64,000 bases of DNA from Haemonchus contortus (taxonomy: Eukaryota > Nematoda > Chromadorea > Rhabditida > Trichostrongylidae). The stretch spans positions 22,955,272 through 23,019,271 of the forward strand of contig LS997565.1 of NCBI GenBank assembly GCA_000469685.2, written 5' to 3'. A program made the translations under genes and the position numbers. The notes under the pieces were generated by a model, which saw nothing but the letters and a program-made list of their open reading frames with translations, did no database searches and was not told the DNA's origin. The stretch's first letter is position 1. Each line of letters starts with the position of its first letter. This document shows positions 1 through 11,700 of the stretch, one piece after another.

Positions 1-3000
1 CTTGCCAGATCTCAACCCATTTGGTATCTCCGTGTTGATCTCAGTCAGATGGAAAGAAGCCTGACGAGGATGTCCCACCAGTTTCGAATCCTCAAAGGTA
101 TGACATGAATAACTGCCGGCCAGTAAGAATTAGAGGAGGGATACCTGCACTCATCATGTGTTTCATTTGGTTGCTTCTTGTAGTTGCCTTTGATGTAGAC
201 AAACGCGTACACACATTTCATTGGCATCTCCAGCCTAGAGGCTCGAAGTACATTGCAATGAATAGGTGCCCATAAATTCCCGATACGCTGTGGAAAACTT
301 CGATACAGTGATCCATAGCTGAAATGAACCCTAATTAGGGCATCAAACTACATAATTATTCCTTGAAATATGCAGTCCTACAGGACCACATTTCTCCCTT
401 CAAGAGCAAAACATTCTTGAAACAGAAGGAGTTACATAACATCCAAACACGCGATCCGGGAGTTTTATGAGCAAGGTTATGATCAAGTCATTCACCCTTC
501 AAAGACAACAACTGGGAATTAGCTTCGCCCTTGGTGCCCAATCCAAAGCATACTGGTAGAAATCTGTTATTCTGGTGCCCTCTAAACTCTTCCTTTCACC
601 AACGCATACTTTATTTCATGTCCTCGTATGGCCGGACAGTATGGACTACTGACGGGCCTGATACCTACTAGGGTTTACGCTTACTGCTCTCCACCTTCAA
701 TGCCTTGTCCACTTGTTGAAATCATTCTTCCTTCTAAACGACTATATGGGTACAACTTCAACGCTGGTGATCTTCTCAACTTGATCCCACCGGTGGATCG
801 TCGGTGTGATTACGATGAGCCTACGAGTGCTTCAAGCTTCTGAAATAGAGGAATTGTCAAGTAATCGTAGAACTCTTCATCCAAATTCTATATGATTTGT
901 ACATTCACCTGCCCCCAAACTCATGGCTTAATCACCGTCGTTGCTCAATCGAGCGGAGCAGAGCCTTAAAGGCACGGTTCACGATGAAAATGGTTTCCGA
1001 GATTCTCCCACAGGATGAATGTGAGGCCTCGCGTGTACCACATCTCGCACTATAAGGTCGGAAAACGGCCTAGTTAGGGAGTTATAAAAGCTCAAAGATT
1101 GGCCCGTGTGTATCCATGGACGAGTTTCACACCGGCATTGTAAAGGCTGCACCCATCACAAGGGAGCCTGTAAGAAGTTCAAACAACTTGCCGTGACCCA
1201 TAGCGAAAGTGAAAGACAGTTCTGTACAGTTCTGGATGGTTGGTCAGCTCTTTGTGCAATAGCAACTGAAATCACGTCCGAATACTTCTTCATGTCATTT
1301 CCGTCATGGCAATCTCATCCAAGCTCTATTTTCTTTACTTTTGAGGAGCCATATTTCCCTCAAAATCGGCAGATTCTGTCGCTTTCTTCACTACCGATGA
1401 AGTTTTCAAAATCTATACTTCCGCTTTCTAAACAAAGACGGGCAGATTATCGTGAACTGTGCCTTTAAATGCGACAAAACCAAATCCACGATCATGGCCT
1501 TCGAAGCAAGCAATGCTATGTCTGTCCGGAACAGCTCTGAGAACATAGTTTGCACGCCACACATGCCAAATTCGTTGTTGTTCCGAATTGGTAAAGCAAC
1601 AGATAAGGTTTGTTATTATTCTTACGGTATTGATAAGGTTCGTATCTCCCCGCTCTACTACCATTTACAGTCGTGAAAAAATTACAATACCCAAACAATC
1701 CATGAAAAAAGACGGAATGTCACCCCTGCCACTACCCTGGCACAAATCTTCAACCAATTATGCACATTATTCTACAATTTTTCATTCAATCCCACAAGCG
1801 CCCATGCGTTTCTTCTACTCCTTCCCCTTTCCCTCCCCTCGCTGACCCCCACTTTCCTTGTCTCACAATCAGAGCCCCTTCCTGTTACGGAAAGCGGACA
1901 TCCTCTAGTTTTGTGCCATTCGCTAACGCTAACGCTCAGCTTCACACTAACTTTTTACTACTTTCCTCTAAGCTTTCAATAGTTTTTGACTACACTGCGC
2001 TCTGAACCATTAAAGTTTAGCTTTTGTGGATCAGGATGGTGAGAAATTCTCAATAAAGTGACAAAATAATCAGTCTCTCACGTAGCGTGTGAATAAGTCT
2101 TATTATTTTTCCGGAAGGCGATATCCGTTAGAGTAAATATAACCTTCAGCAATCCAAAGCAATTAATTTGACGAAAGTACAGATCGGGCAAAATAGAAAA
2201 AAATAAGCAAAGTAGTTCGAAAATAATCATACTTTACTTCTTGCCATTTATGGCAATACCACATTCAGGACCATGACACGGCAACATTTTTTTTTGTTTT
2301 AAATCTGCCTCTTGTGCCTCACATTACCTATGAATCCGGCTCCTGCAGGTGACAATGAAGTTGGAAGCAAATTACTGCTGAGAAACTCATAAAATGGAAT
2401 CAAATTCAAGAACGAAAGGTGAAATGAAATGTTGTCTTGGATGGTGTAAGCGCGGAAAAGTTGAAATATCTTGATGACAAGCTTTTCAGTACTCCAGAGC
2501 ATTTGTGCTTTCGAACGTGTACCGCCTACATAGAGTTACGCGAAAATGTTGCATGCATAACCAGATTGTTCATCAAAACTTTCTAGAGCTTTTTTTGCTT
2601 TATTTAATGACCACTCAACTTCATCTGACGTTTGGGCTAATAAAAATGCGTGTACTTTCTGACCTAAGCCCTCGAATGAGACGAGGAGTATGTATTTCGC
2701 ATTTTATCTGTCGCTGAAGTGAATACCTTCACGGTGTTGATTGGTGCACTTACACAGACAGGCTCAGTCGAAGAGTCGCGAAGACTTTTTGGCATGATTC
2801 GATTTTCCCAATTTCTTTAATTAAGCCTAGATTAATACTGCTCTATTTATCTTCTTCAATCTCTAATGCAACGGTGCTCAGGGTTTTGATGTTTAGAGCC
2901 TGAAGGCTGTAAACAAAAACAAGAGCTTACTTCACAGAAAACTCGTGTGGTGACAAACCGCATGCGAAACTGCTCACTCACTTTCCTTTTTTTTTGAATA

Positions 3001-3177
3001 ACTTGATTAGAATAATTTTGAGTGCAACCCTTCCGGAATTCTACAGTCTTTCTTTAGCTTTCAGGTTGCTGTGGTCTCTGTCTATATATCTAGCTTTAAC
3101 ATCAACAGCAAGTCGTCCGTCTTGTTAAAATCTTCTAACTACTTTTCTCTCTCTTACTACTTTCGTGATGTCTTTAG
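1..3177. other. No gene supported (left edge)
   Basis: I see no exon chain, RNA gene or repeat with a clear boundary here. Open frames of 60-120 codons occur on both strands (for example around 1106-1468), but they overlap one another, lack splice context and resemble no family I know. The stretch 1590-2000 is pyrimidine-rich. If the exon at 3178-3319 is real, upstream exons of that gene should lie here, but I could not identify them. Confidence 0.5.
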
Positions 3178-3319
3178 GAAAGCAAAGTTGGCGACAAAAA
3201 TTGCTCCGGAGGAATCTCAATCTGATGAATCTGCGGATCCGTACACCATAAGTGGCGCTGCCAGATCGGTAAACGGCGATGGGGCTCTAAGGGGCTCAGA
3301 TGTTGTGTCGGTCGGATAA
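3178..3319 (+). CDS. Possible last exon of an unknown gene
   Basis: A pyrimidine-rich tract ending in TCTTTAG (3171-3177) is followed by a frame open to a TAA at 3317-3319. The peptide is hydrophilic and rich in Ser, Asp, Glu and Gly, including PEESQSDESADPY, and ends SDVVSVG. It reads like the cytoplasmic C-terminal tail of a larger protein. The reading phase (one base, then AAA GCA AAG) implies a preceding exon ending in phase 2. A second acceptor-like tract ends at about 3063, so an exon may also run 3064-3170, but its frame is less convincing. I do not recognise the family. It could also be a chance open frame. Confidence 0.35.
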
Positions 3320-6300
3320 TCCTCCTTCCCGTCACGGTGATCTCGTACAACCTCTATTTCAACTACCACTTTAAAAATCCCTATTGCTCTCCTAGCCTAT
3401 GGATTTTTTTGCTCTCTTTGCCACCGATGCCCTATTCTTCGCCAACACTTCCGCTTTTCAACTTGAAAAGTGTACCTCAAATTGCCTACCTCAATAGTAG
3501 CACCTCAATAGGTACTTATCGTGGACTGGCCTTTGAGGCAAGACCCTCCCCTTCTGCTTCATATGTCAATGAGATGATTTCCTATTCAGAGCAGGCCTGT
3601 CATTCTTAACGAGTGTCTAACTCTCTCGGATTTCATTTCTGCTCCCCTCCTTGTCTCTCATGAGACATCTGATGCCTGAATTTTTTCGAAAATGCTCCCT
3701 CCCCTTTCTTTATGCATGCATCATTGCTGTTCCCAATTCAAAGAGCCGCTTTTGCTATGATCCCTAACTCTTTTCTGCCCTTTACCACAATACGCATGGC
3801 AAATGCCATTACACAGTTTTGATCACTTATTTCAATGAGGTATTCCACTGCTTTGGCAGAGTTTTTCGAATGCAACAACAATCTTACTTTCTATGCGTTT
3901 TCGGATAAAGTACAAGTTTCTTTGTTATTGTTAGATGGATGATGTCACGATCTCGTTCAAGGCGGTTTCAGCATCTTATTAGATTAAATGCATTCCTCTC
4001 AAAGGAAATTATGCGGACCATGTAGAGTCGATCGCAGTTTGTGGTATCAACATCGTAAAGAATAAGTTGGCCCAAATGAACTCTGGGAATGATATAAAAC
4101 TTCGCTCTGCCTTACATGGTCTCTGAATCTCGCGCATACTAATTAAAACCTTTCCATACATTTATGCTACAATTCCCACCTCTGAGTAGACATCAAAACC
4201 TACCTCGATATTGAAAAATACGTTTGAAGGGAAGAGCTGAAAAGACCTAAAAGAGGAAATTGAAACACTGCAACTCTGTACTGTGATGCGAAACCTATAA
4301 TTAGCTCTATGTCCTACGAAAAATGTTGTCTGTTGAAGTTTTCAGTAATAGAACTCTACTGAACCAATTACCTCGCTCAGCTTTATTTACGATATGATGT
4401 GCTTATGCATGCTACTCGGAATGAATCCTCCTAACCTCACCAGCAGACAACAACCTCTCCTTCGCATGCGTATGGAATGACTTGATCAGAATTACTCACG
4501 TTTTCCCCATACTCCGCCATACAATTTCATAGTGGGTGAATTATGGCCTACGTGGATTTAGTGTGGCACGTGGCCAGCTGATGATTTGTAGTCTCATGTG
4601 AGTTCAGCGGAGAAATCATCCAACTAAACCACCTCATGCACTAACTTTGACGTCCTCATTAGGACAGATATTCGATGAGCGTCTCCGATTGGATGGCCCG
4701 CCCTTCAAAATGTAAAAAATGAGAACTTTGGATGATGTTCCTTCGATCGAACACACTCCATCGTACATTTTCGACTTAATAGAACTTTCGAAATTGCATT
4801 TACTCACTGATTACTTTGCCCCCAACTGGGACGCACTAAAGGTATGAACTACTTTAACATTCACATGGCTGAAGCCCCAATACAAGTGAAACGGCGCTTT
4901 GAAGTCTTTGGTCGATTATTCTTGTTTCTTACATTATTATTCTCGTATAACCCCTTTTTTTCTACTCCTATTCTTTGAATGTACAACCAGTCCCATCACG
5001 AGGATACTGCGTGATTCACTTACTGCCACATCTATTGGTCATACGAGAATAGTCTTCAGCAGTTCAATGGACCAGGGATAAAGTGCACAAAAAAAAGTTG
5101 CCGAGTCTCTGTTCAACAACAAATTCACATTCATTATTCACAAATTATTCCGTACTATTCAAATGTTACACCCAATTGAATAAATTACTATTAAGACCTG
5201 CCACCCTCTTCCCTTTCATTCAAAGCCAGCAGATTAGCTTCGTCTAGTGGTTGCGCTCGATTAGGACGTGGTTTGCCTTTCATGCAGTGCCTTAGTCAAC
5301 GGCTAATGTGATGTTTCGACTGTGCACTATGACAACGCACTAGGTACAATGTGCCATTTTCTCAAAATTCCCAGAGAGGGATACGTAAATGACAAGAAGT
5401 CCGACACTATTCACATTCACTTCTATTGTAACTGTGTTACGCTTAACCTAGAAAGCTCCCAGAGTCTTCCTGGGCTGTGATGTCCTTTCGTCGTCCACTC
5501 ATTGTCGATGTCGCAACCTCTATGCCCCCCACCCCTTTTTTAACTCTCCTAGTCGATTAACTGAGTTTTCCCGAATTCGTTTGCCGTGCGGCCAGTTCCT
5601 CCAATGAGCCGCAGGCTGAACATTGTTCTGGTAGACGGAGAGTTCCGGTTCCCAAGTATGTAGCCTACCAACATTACGATTTTTTTTGAGGTGTGCATCT
5701 CTATAGCTCAATTCGACACTTTTGTACCGCCAAAGTAACCCTATCCAAAGCGTCTGGTATCCGAGAATGCAACAGATTTTCAGTTCGATATTGTTCACCT
5801 TACTGCGTGACCATTTGAACCACCTAATATCTTTATTGAGGCTTGTTCTCGATTCTTCTTGCTGCCAATTCATACACCTCAGAGGTGTTTTGTTATGACT
5901 ATAATATTTTTGGCAGCTTTTTTCTGAAACGTCCACCATAGTATCATCAGAATATTTTTTAATTTATTTGGGTTGGTTTTATATGCGCAACTGATCAGCG
6001 TATATATCCATCGCGAATGTTCACTGAAGACAGCGTTTCCCACCAGTCCTCTTCATGAACGCAGAAGTTATTTGTTACTGTTGTTACTAGCCTGATACGC
6101 GGTGTCGAAACCTAATCTTGATCGAATCTAGGTTATTCTTATAAGACTCCTACCAGACTATGCGATGGCTTTTTGTTATAGAATCGACCGTTCGATAAAG
6201 TCTCTTACCCTGACCCTTCAGGTCACTTTCTTCAGTGTATACAAAGGGTATGAAAGCCTCGCACCGCGTAGTTTTGAGTTTGATTGCAACGCTATGTGTC

Positions 6301-6447
6301 TAGAAAACATCAAAAATTACCATGTACTTGCTGTAAGATGGACGTGAATCGGGCGACGGGCCTTTGCTTGAGCATTGCTGGGGCTCTCGTAATCGAATCT
6401 CTGCATCCGTACATTGGGCTTTTGCGTATATACAAGGATAATTATTA
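3320..6447. other. No gene supported
   Basis: AT-rich sequence without a recognisable exon series. The longest frame is 139 codons on the minus strand at 5520-5939. Its composition (Trp, Lys, Asn and Arg rich) resembles no family I recognise, and no acceptor or donor signals flank it in phase. I see no tRNA-like cloverleaf and no boundary repeats. Confidence 0.45.
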
Positions 6448-7684
6448 GGTTGAGTCATAAGTCCTCGGACAAATTGGCAATGATAACATTTATCTTACAA
6501 TTTTTAAACGATAATAGCGAATCATTTGAAATATGCCCCATTGGCATCGATGGTCTTCTGCCAATGCTTGGGCAGATCGTAGATGTCCTTGCCTTAGAAC
6601 GCTAGGAGCTGACCCTTGGAGAACTGCACCAGTGCCATTTTGATGTCGTCACGGGCTTGAAAGTCCTGGCCATCCAGATGACGTTGAAGATGGGGAAAAA
6701 GGTGGTAATCCGAGGGATCCAAATTTGAGGAACATGGTTGGTGTGGTAAACTTGTCCTGCCGAAATGCATCATTTCATTTTTGGTCGTTCTTGCAATGTG
6801 AGGGCGAGCGTTGTCGTGCTGGAAGTAAACTTTGTGCTGCTGTGGACGTAGCTTCGGGATTCGCCTTCAAATTCCTCAGTTGCGTAATGTAGACGTGTAC
6901 GGTCACTGCGCATCCCATTATTCGACACGGAGAGCGCTCCACCAGAATCAGAGCATAACCTCCTTGGTGTGTACGTTGGGTTTGGGGGATTCTTCCGCAT
7001 GCGCACCTTTGTCAACCCATTGAGCACGCCGGTGAACTTAGAGTTGAGGTTCGACTTCGCACCCCTGGTGAGTAGGTACTCGAGCCACGTGTGGTGCCCT
7101 TGAGCGTGAGGAGAGAAAGTGCCACGTCGTCGCGGCTGTCTATGTCCTACTGCTTCGAAGCATGAAGCATCTATGGACCGAGCTTTCGCACCTTGTCGAT
7201 TGACTTCAATTCACGAAGAACTGTGGACTGACTCCACAAGGGTGGCTGCCAGTTCACGAGCAGTTTGATGCGGATCGGCTACCACCTGGCTCCGCAGCGC
7301 CTTCAAATCCAACTTCATTGACCCTCCCGGACGGTCTTCATTTTCGACGGAATAGTCGCCCGATGCGAACTTCTGGTGCCTTTTGTAAATTGTACACCTC
7401 CTGCTTAAGAACGTCCTTCACACCTCTACCGATTGCCGCGGGTTCATGGCCAGCTAAAAAAGCAAATATGATGGTGTTGCGGATGTGGAGTTGCGACGGC
7501 TTAAAATCATGAGGCACGGTTGCTTGAAAGGGAACAGTTAGGTGCCTTCTCTAAAATGCGTTTGAAAGAGCTTTTCATACTCTATCTAACAATGCCTCGC
7601 ACGTTCATTTTCGTCTCCTCTTTCCCGAGTTATGATCGCTAGAAGTCATCACTACCAAATTGTCCGAGAACTTTTGACTCAACC
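6448..7684 (-). mobile_element. mariner-type transposon with both terminal repeats
   Basis: The ends are inverted copies of one another, starting GGTTGAGTCATAAGTCCTCG at 6448 and ending in the complement of GGTTGAGTCAAAAGTTCTCG at 7684. A TA duplication flanks them (6446-6447 and 7685-7686), as expected for Tc1/mariner insertion. The internal 1.2 kb encodes a decayed transposase on the minus strand. Frame-shifted pieces carry the mariner landmarks: AHAEESPKP, then FQHDNARPHIART in a second frame near 6790-6840, then DPSDYHLFPHLQ in that frame near 6690. Stops and frameshifts make it non-autonomous. The termini are much better preserved than the coding region. Confidence 0.85.
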
Positions 7685-8777
7685 TAATATATTGAGTTGA
7701 GTACCTCAGCCATAAGCTCGCATCAGGCTAAAAATTGTGGAAGCGGGAAAATTTCCATATCAGCTCTGTTGCTCCGGATTTGCTTTGATTTTTGCTTCTG
7801 TTAGTGCAGTACTCGCTGCCAACTCTGCTCAGTCTACTCAGCACCTTGTCCATAATTACTATTTATTATACTTGGAGCCCTTTGTCTGAATATTTCTGAG
7901 TCTGTCTGCTTCAGTTTTACCCAGTTTTATCTGTCGAAACCCGTGGAAGGACTAGTTCCACTTTAAGATGGATAGGGCACAGGATGAAATACATATAGCC
8001 TGTGAGCTCGAAAGTGTAGAGGAAAAACTTCTGTGATAGTTACCCAGGGCTACTATGTATAGTTTAGGATGAGCATTGGATTCCAAGAATACCTGACTAC
8101 CAGGAATCATTGGCAGAATTTTCAAGAAAGGGTGATATTTGGAGTGAATGATCTTTTGTGCCTAGGTGGATGGTTTTAGCAAAAAATAGCTGATTCGGCG
8201 AAGGTCGAGAGACTTATCCGAAACGATGTGGGATGGACCTACTGGTGACTTCGCGGTTCGATTGGTACCGATTGAATACGTCAGTATTTGATGTAATGGA
8301 AATAGCCTCTCAAGTGCAGATTTTATGAATTCAATTTCACTAACTATTGATCAAAATCGATTGGAATCATTGATATGCTGTCATCCACGAGTCAATTTGA
8401 CGTCAGTGATGTAACATGTAACACATGACCCTATCGTGGTACATGTATAAACTAGCGTGCAGTGGCTCGACAGCCAAACAGGTGATAAGTAATGAAGTCG
8501 ACAGCCAGACATGTAATAAGTAATGCAGTGTCGTCAAATTGTCACTCAAACTCAGCTGATAGATGATGTCTGGAGGGATGGAATACTTGTTTGCATTGAT
8601 ATGCTCCATCTCGTGAAAGGACTTCGATTCGTGTGTACATACTCTGCATGATCCGTTGATCTCGATACAAAGTTTTGACTTCGTCCTATGTGTTTTACTT
8701 ACAATTTTCGACCAAACAGACTTGAATTCTGGACACTGCCTTCCGCTCAACCTTTTCTATCTTCAGGTTCGCCCTAC
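7685..8777. other. Upstream region of the GPCR gene
   Basis: No independent gene is seen. A pyrimidine-rich tract ends in ATCTTCAG at 8766, 11 bases upstream of the ATG at 8778. This is the arrangement expected of a spliced-leader trans-splice acceptor in nematodes, although an ordinary upstream coding exon cannot be excluded. I see no obvious TATA-like or other promoter motif that I would defend. Confidence 0.4.
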
Positions 8778-11700
8778 ATGATTTATTTTTACTCGATCAG
8801 TTTCATCATTGTTGTGTTCTGTACACTTGGACTTTTTGGAAATCTCAACATTATCTGGGCCACATATCGCAAGCCACAACTGCAGAAGAAACACGGTGAG
8901 TATACAACTATGTGAAAGGCGTTCAACCCATTACAGACATTGATTTCAGGTTTACTTTTGGCCAATCTAGCGGGTTACCATCTCGTCTGTATAGCCTGCC
9001 AGTGGGTTAACCTCTCCTACAGGTTAGTTCAAATGTCTGTTTTCGCTGAAGTACTATCCTGATAGCATGATATTTCAGTGTTAATCATCAACTTCCACGG
9101 CAGGACGAATGCTTTAAACTCATCCTTCCGTACATCTTTGCCATAAGCGCTCAAGCAATCATGTATGTTGTGATTGTAGGCGATCTCTTGGCTGCAGTTC
9201 TCGTTCCACTCAGGTAATTTTCTCATAAAGATGTTAGATCTTGAGAAGGCGTTGATCTGCTTTCAATTCCCATCACAGTTAACTTGGATGGCATAGCGAG
9301 GCAGCAAAAGTGAAAACTTAGTCCCTCGGTAGAATTACGTGCAGTATCATTCAAGCGTTTCTGCTGAGGAGGGGTTCTTGTCTCCTCCTACCCCTACATT
9401 GAAGTTGGAATGGAAGCTTAAGCATTGGTCGAGTGAAGTGCATATGTAACCGCTGGTAACACTCAGCCACTAGCCGAGTACGCACTGCAAAAATATGTGA
9501 GAAATTACTGAAAACTGAATTAAGCATGATTTCATGAAACTTCAATCCGCGCACTTGTCCATTATCCCATCTAATTATTTGACAAAAACAAAAAACGCAG
9601 AGTAAAGTTGGTAAGTATAAAGTTTGAGCAAAAAGCGATCCTCATCATGCCAAAAATTACAGCTGAAATCCATTAACAGATCCCATTACTACCTAAGGGT
9701 TGCTAATGTAGGATTACACACGATGTTTAACATCATTGTTTCTGGGCACAGATGGCTCAAAAGTACAAAATTTTTAAATTACAACTTGCCAACATAGTAT
9801 TGAACAAACTATCATTAGCGCTCCTCACTATGACCTTCTGTGCTCGATGATTTCCTTTAAAGGCTCAGGAAATAACTCATGCACACGACGCGGGAAATTG
9901 GCGTCTAGTTGTTCCCATCCAAGGTCGAATCGAGGCATTGATGTCATGTAGCCCAGTACTTTTGCTTCACTTGAGGTAATGTTGCGCAGTCTGATGACAA
10001 GCAAGGACAACGATCACTCCCGGTTCGGTTCAAACCAGAGTGTCGAATATTCCAGAATACAGATGCCCTAGAGTTCACGCCAATGGCACGCTGTTTCGTC
10101 ATCGCGGGCCAGTTGACCATCCCCCATCATCCAAGTGTGCCTCAGCGTGAAATACCGAGTTGGCCTTCCTATACTCGCTTTCTTCGCCTATTCGCTATTG
10201 TACCTGATTCACATTCCAGCGGCGCCAAAATACCCACTCCTCTCTATCCAGATAAACTGGGTAATAATAGCAGCTACATAAGCGCTAGCCTCTGCTAAGA
10301 TTTTGCGTGTAGCGATACTTAGTCTAAACATCTTTGACTTATGCGATAGCTGTCGCTTCTGTTTCACGTTTTTTTTATTCATATAATTCTGATAGTTGTC
10401 CGCAGATCGTCTACATCAGTCTCCATCAATGAAAGAGAAAAGATCGTCATCACCTTTGAGGTGCATGATCTCCGAGCTTCATCGAACATACTCAACCTTC
10501 TCACACAGTGCTGTGGATAGCAGGAATCGAAATCCCTACCAAGTTCGTTGCCGCGCCACCTATGCGTACCTTCTTGTCCGGAGTCAAGGTCATGACACAT
10601 CCGCCTTGGACAGTCCTCGCTTTGTAGGGAGAGGCGGAGTTCCCCTGAAATGCCCAATCTTTGTTCCAGTGATGCACAAGATCCCTTCTCCAAAATCCTT
10701 TTTGGTATCAGTATTGATTTTGAGGCCTGGATCCACGAAACGAGGGATTTTTGTAAGTTTGGGGGAATCTTCAGCACTTCGGATAGGCTCCACAGCCAGA
10801 TATTATCTGTGTGTAGTTGTGAAGTATTCCTAAGTCAATTTTGGGGAAGGGGTGCTACTCACATACGTTGACAAAGCTTTTCACGTTTGAAATCTTCAGG
10901 CACCATTTCTTCCAACCCTTTCAATACGTCGTCATTGTCTCCATTCCGGTATGGATCTATTCCACAGTGGTTTTGGTATGTTTTTTTCGTTTAGATTTTT
11001 AACTAAATTGTGTACTCGTCATCCTAACGAGATGATCTCACGTTCGTATGTATGGGATTGAGAAAGTAACTACTATTTAGTGGCATTGCGTCTTGCCTTC
11101 TTGCCATTGTGCCTTTTTGAGGGGTTTCCTTGTTTATTTTGTGTACGAAGCGCTTTACCAGTCAACCTTCTGATTTAATCAACTTATCACTTTGCATCTC
11201 GAGTGTTTCACATCAGCTCAGAAATATTGGGTTGTCCGGCATTATCCGCCATTATTTCGACACTCCGAGTTTATCAACTGTTGTACAATAGATCAAGAAC
11301 CTAAACAAATAAATTCATATACTTTCTGGAAGGGTAAGCCCTTCTCCATATCCCAGTTCAAGTTGTGTTAACATCCCTCAAAGTCTGGTTACGAAATTTG
11401 AATAGGGTGAATTCACCCTCGAGAGTCGGCAACGCTGAGGAAGGCTATCACCGGTTGAAAACGACCAAATAAAATAATAGCCGTGACGAGACGACAAATC
11501 ACTTCTCGTGGAAGAGGAGGAAGACTGATGTTTTGAAATCAACCGTCCATGATCATTTGCTGGGATTTGGTTTTGTTAAGTGCTTGATGTTTGGGTACCT
11601 CACGAAGTGAGCGAACGCAATGTGATGGACCGCGCCTCCGTGTGCGCTCGTTGCTAGAACGAAACAAGAATGAGCTGTTTCTGAAACGTCTGAAAACGGG

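Noticed and set aside
5520..5939. 139-codon minus-strand gene
   Set aside because: Unusual composition, no splice or start context and no recognised family; kept as unsupported.
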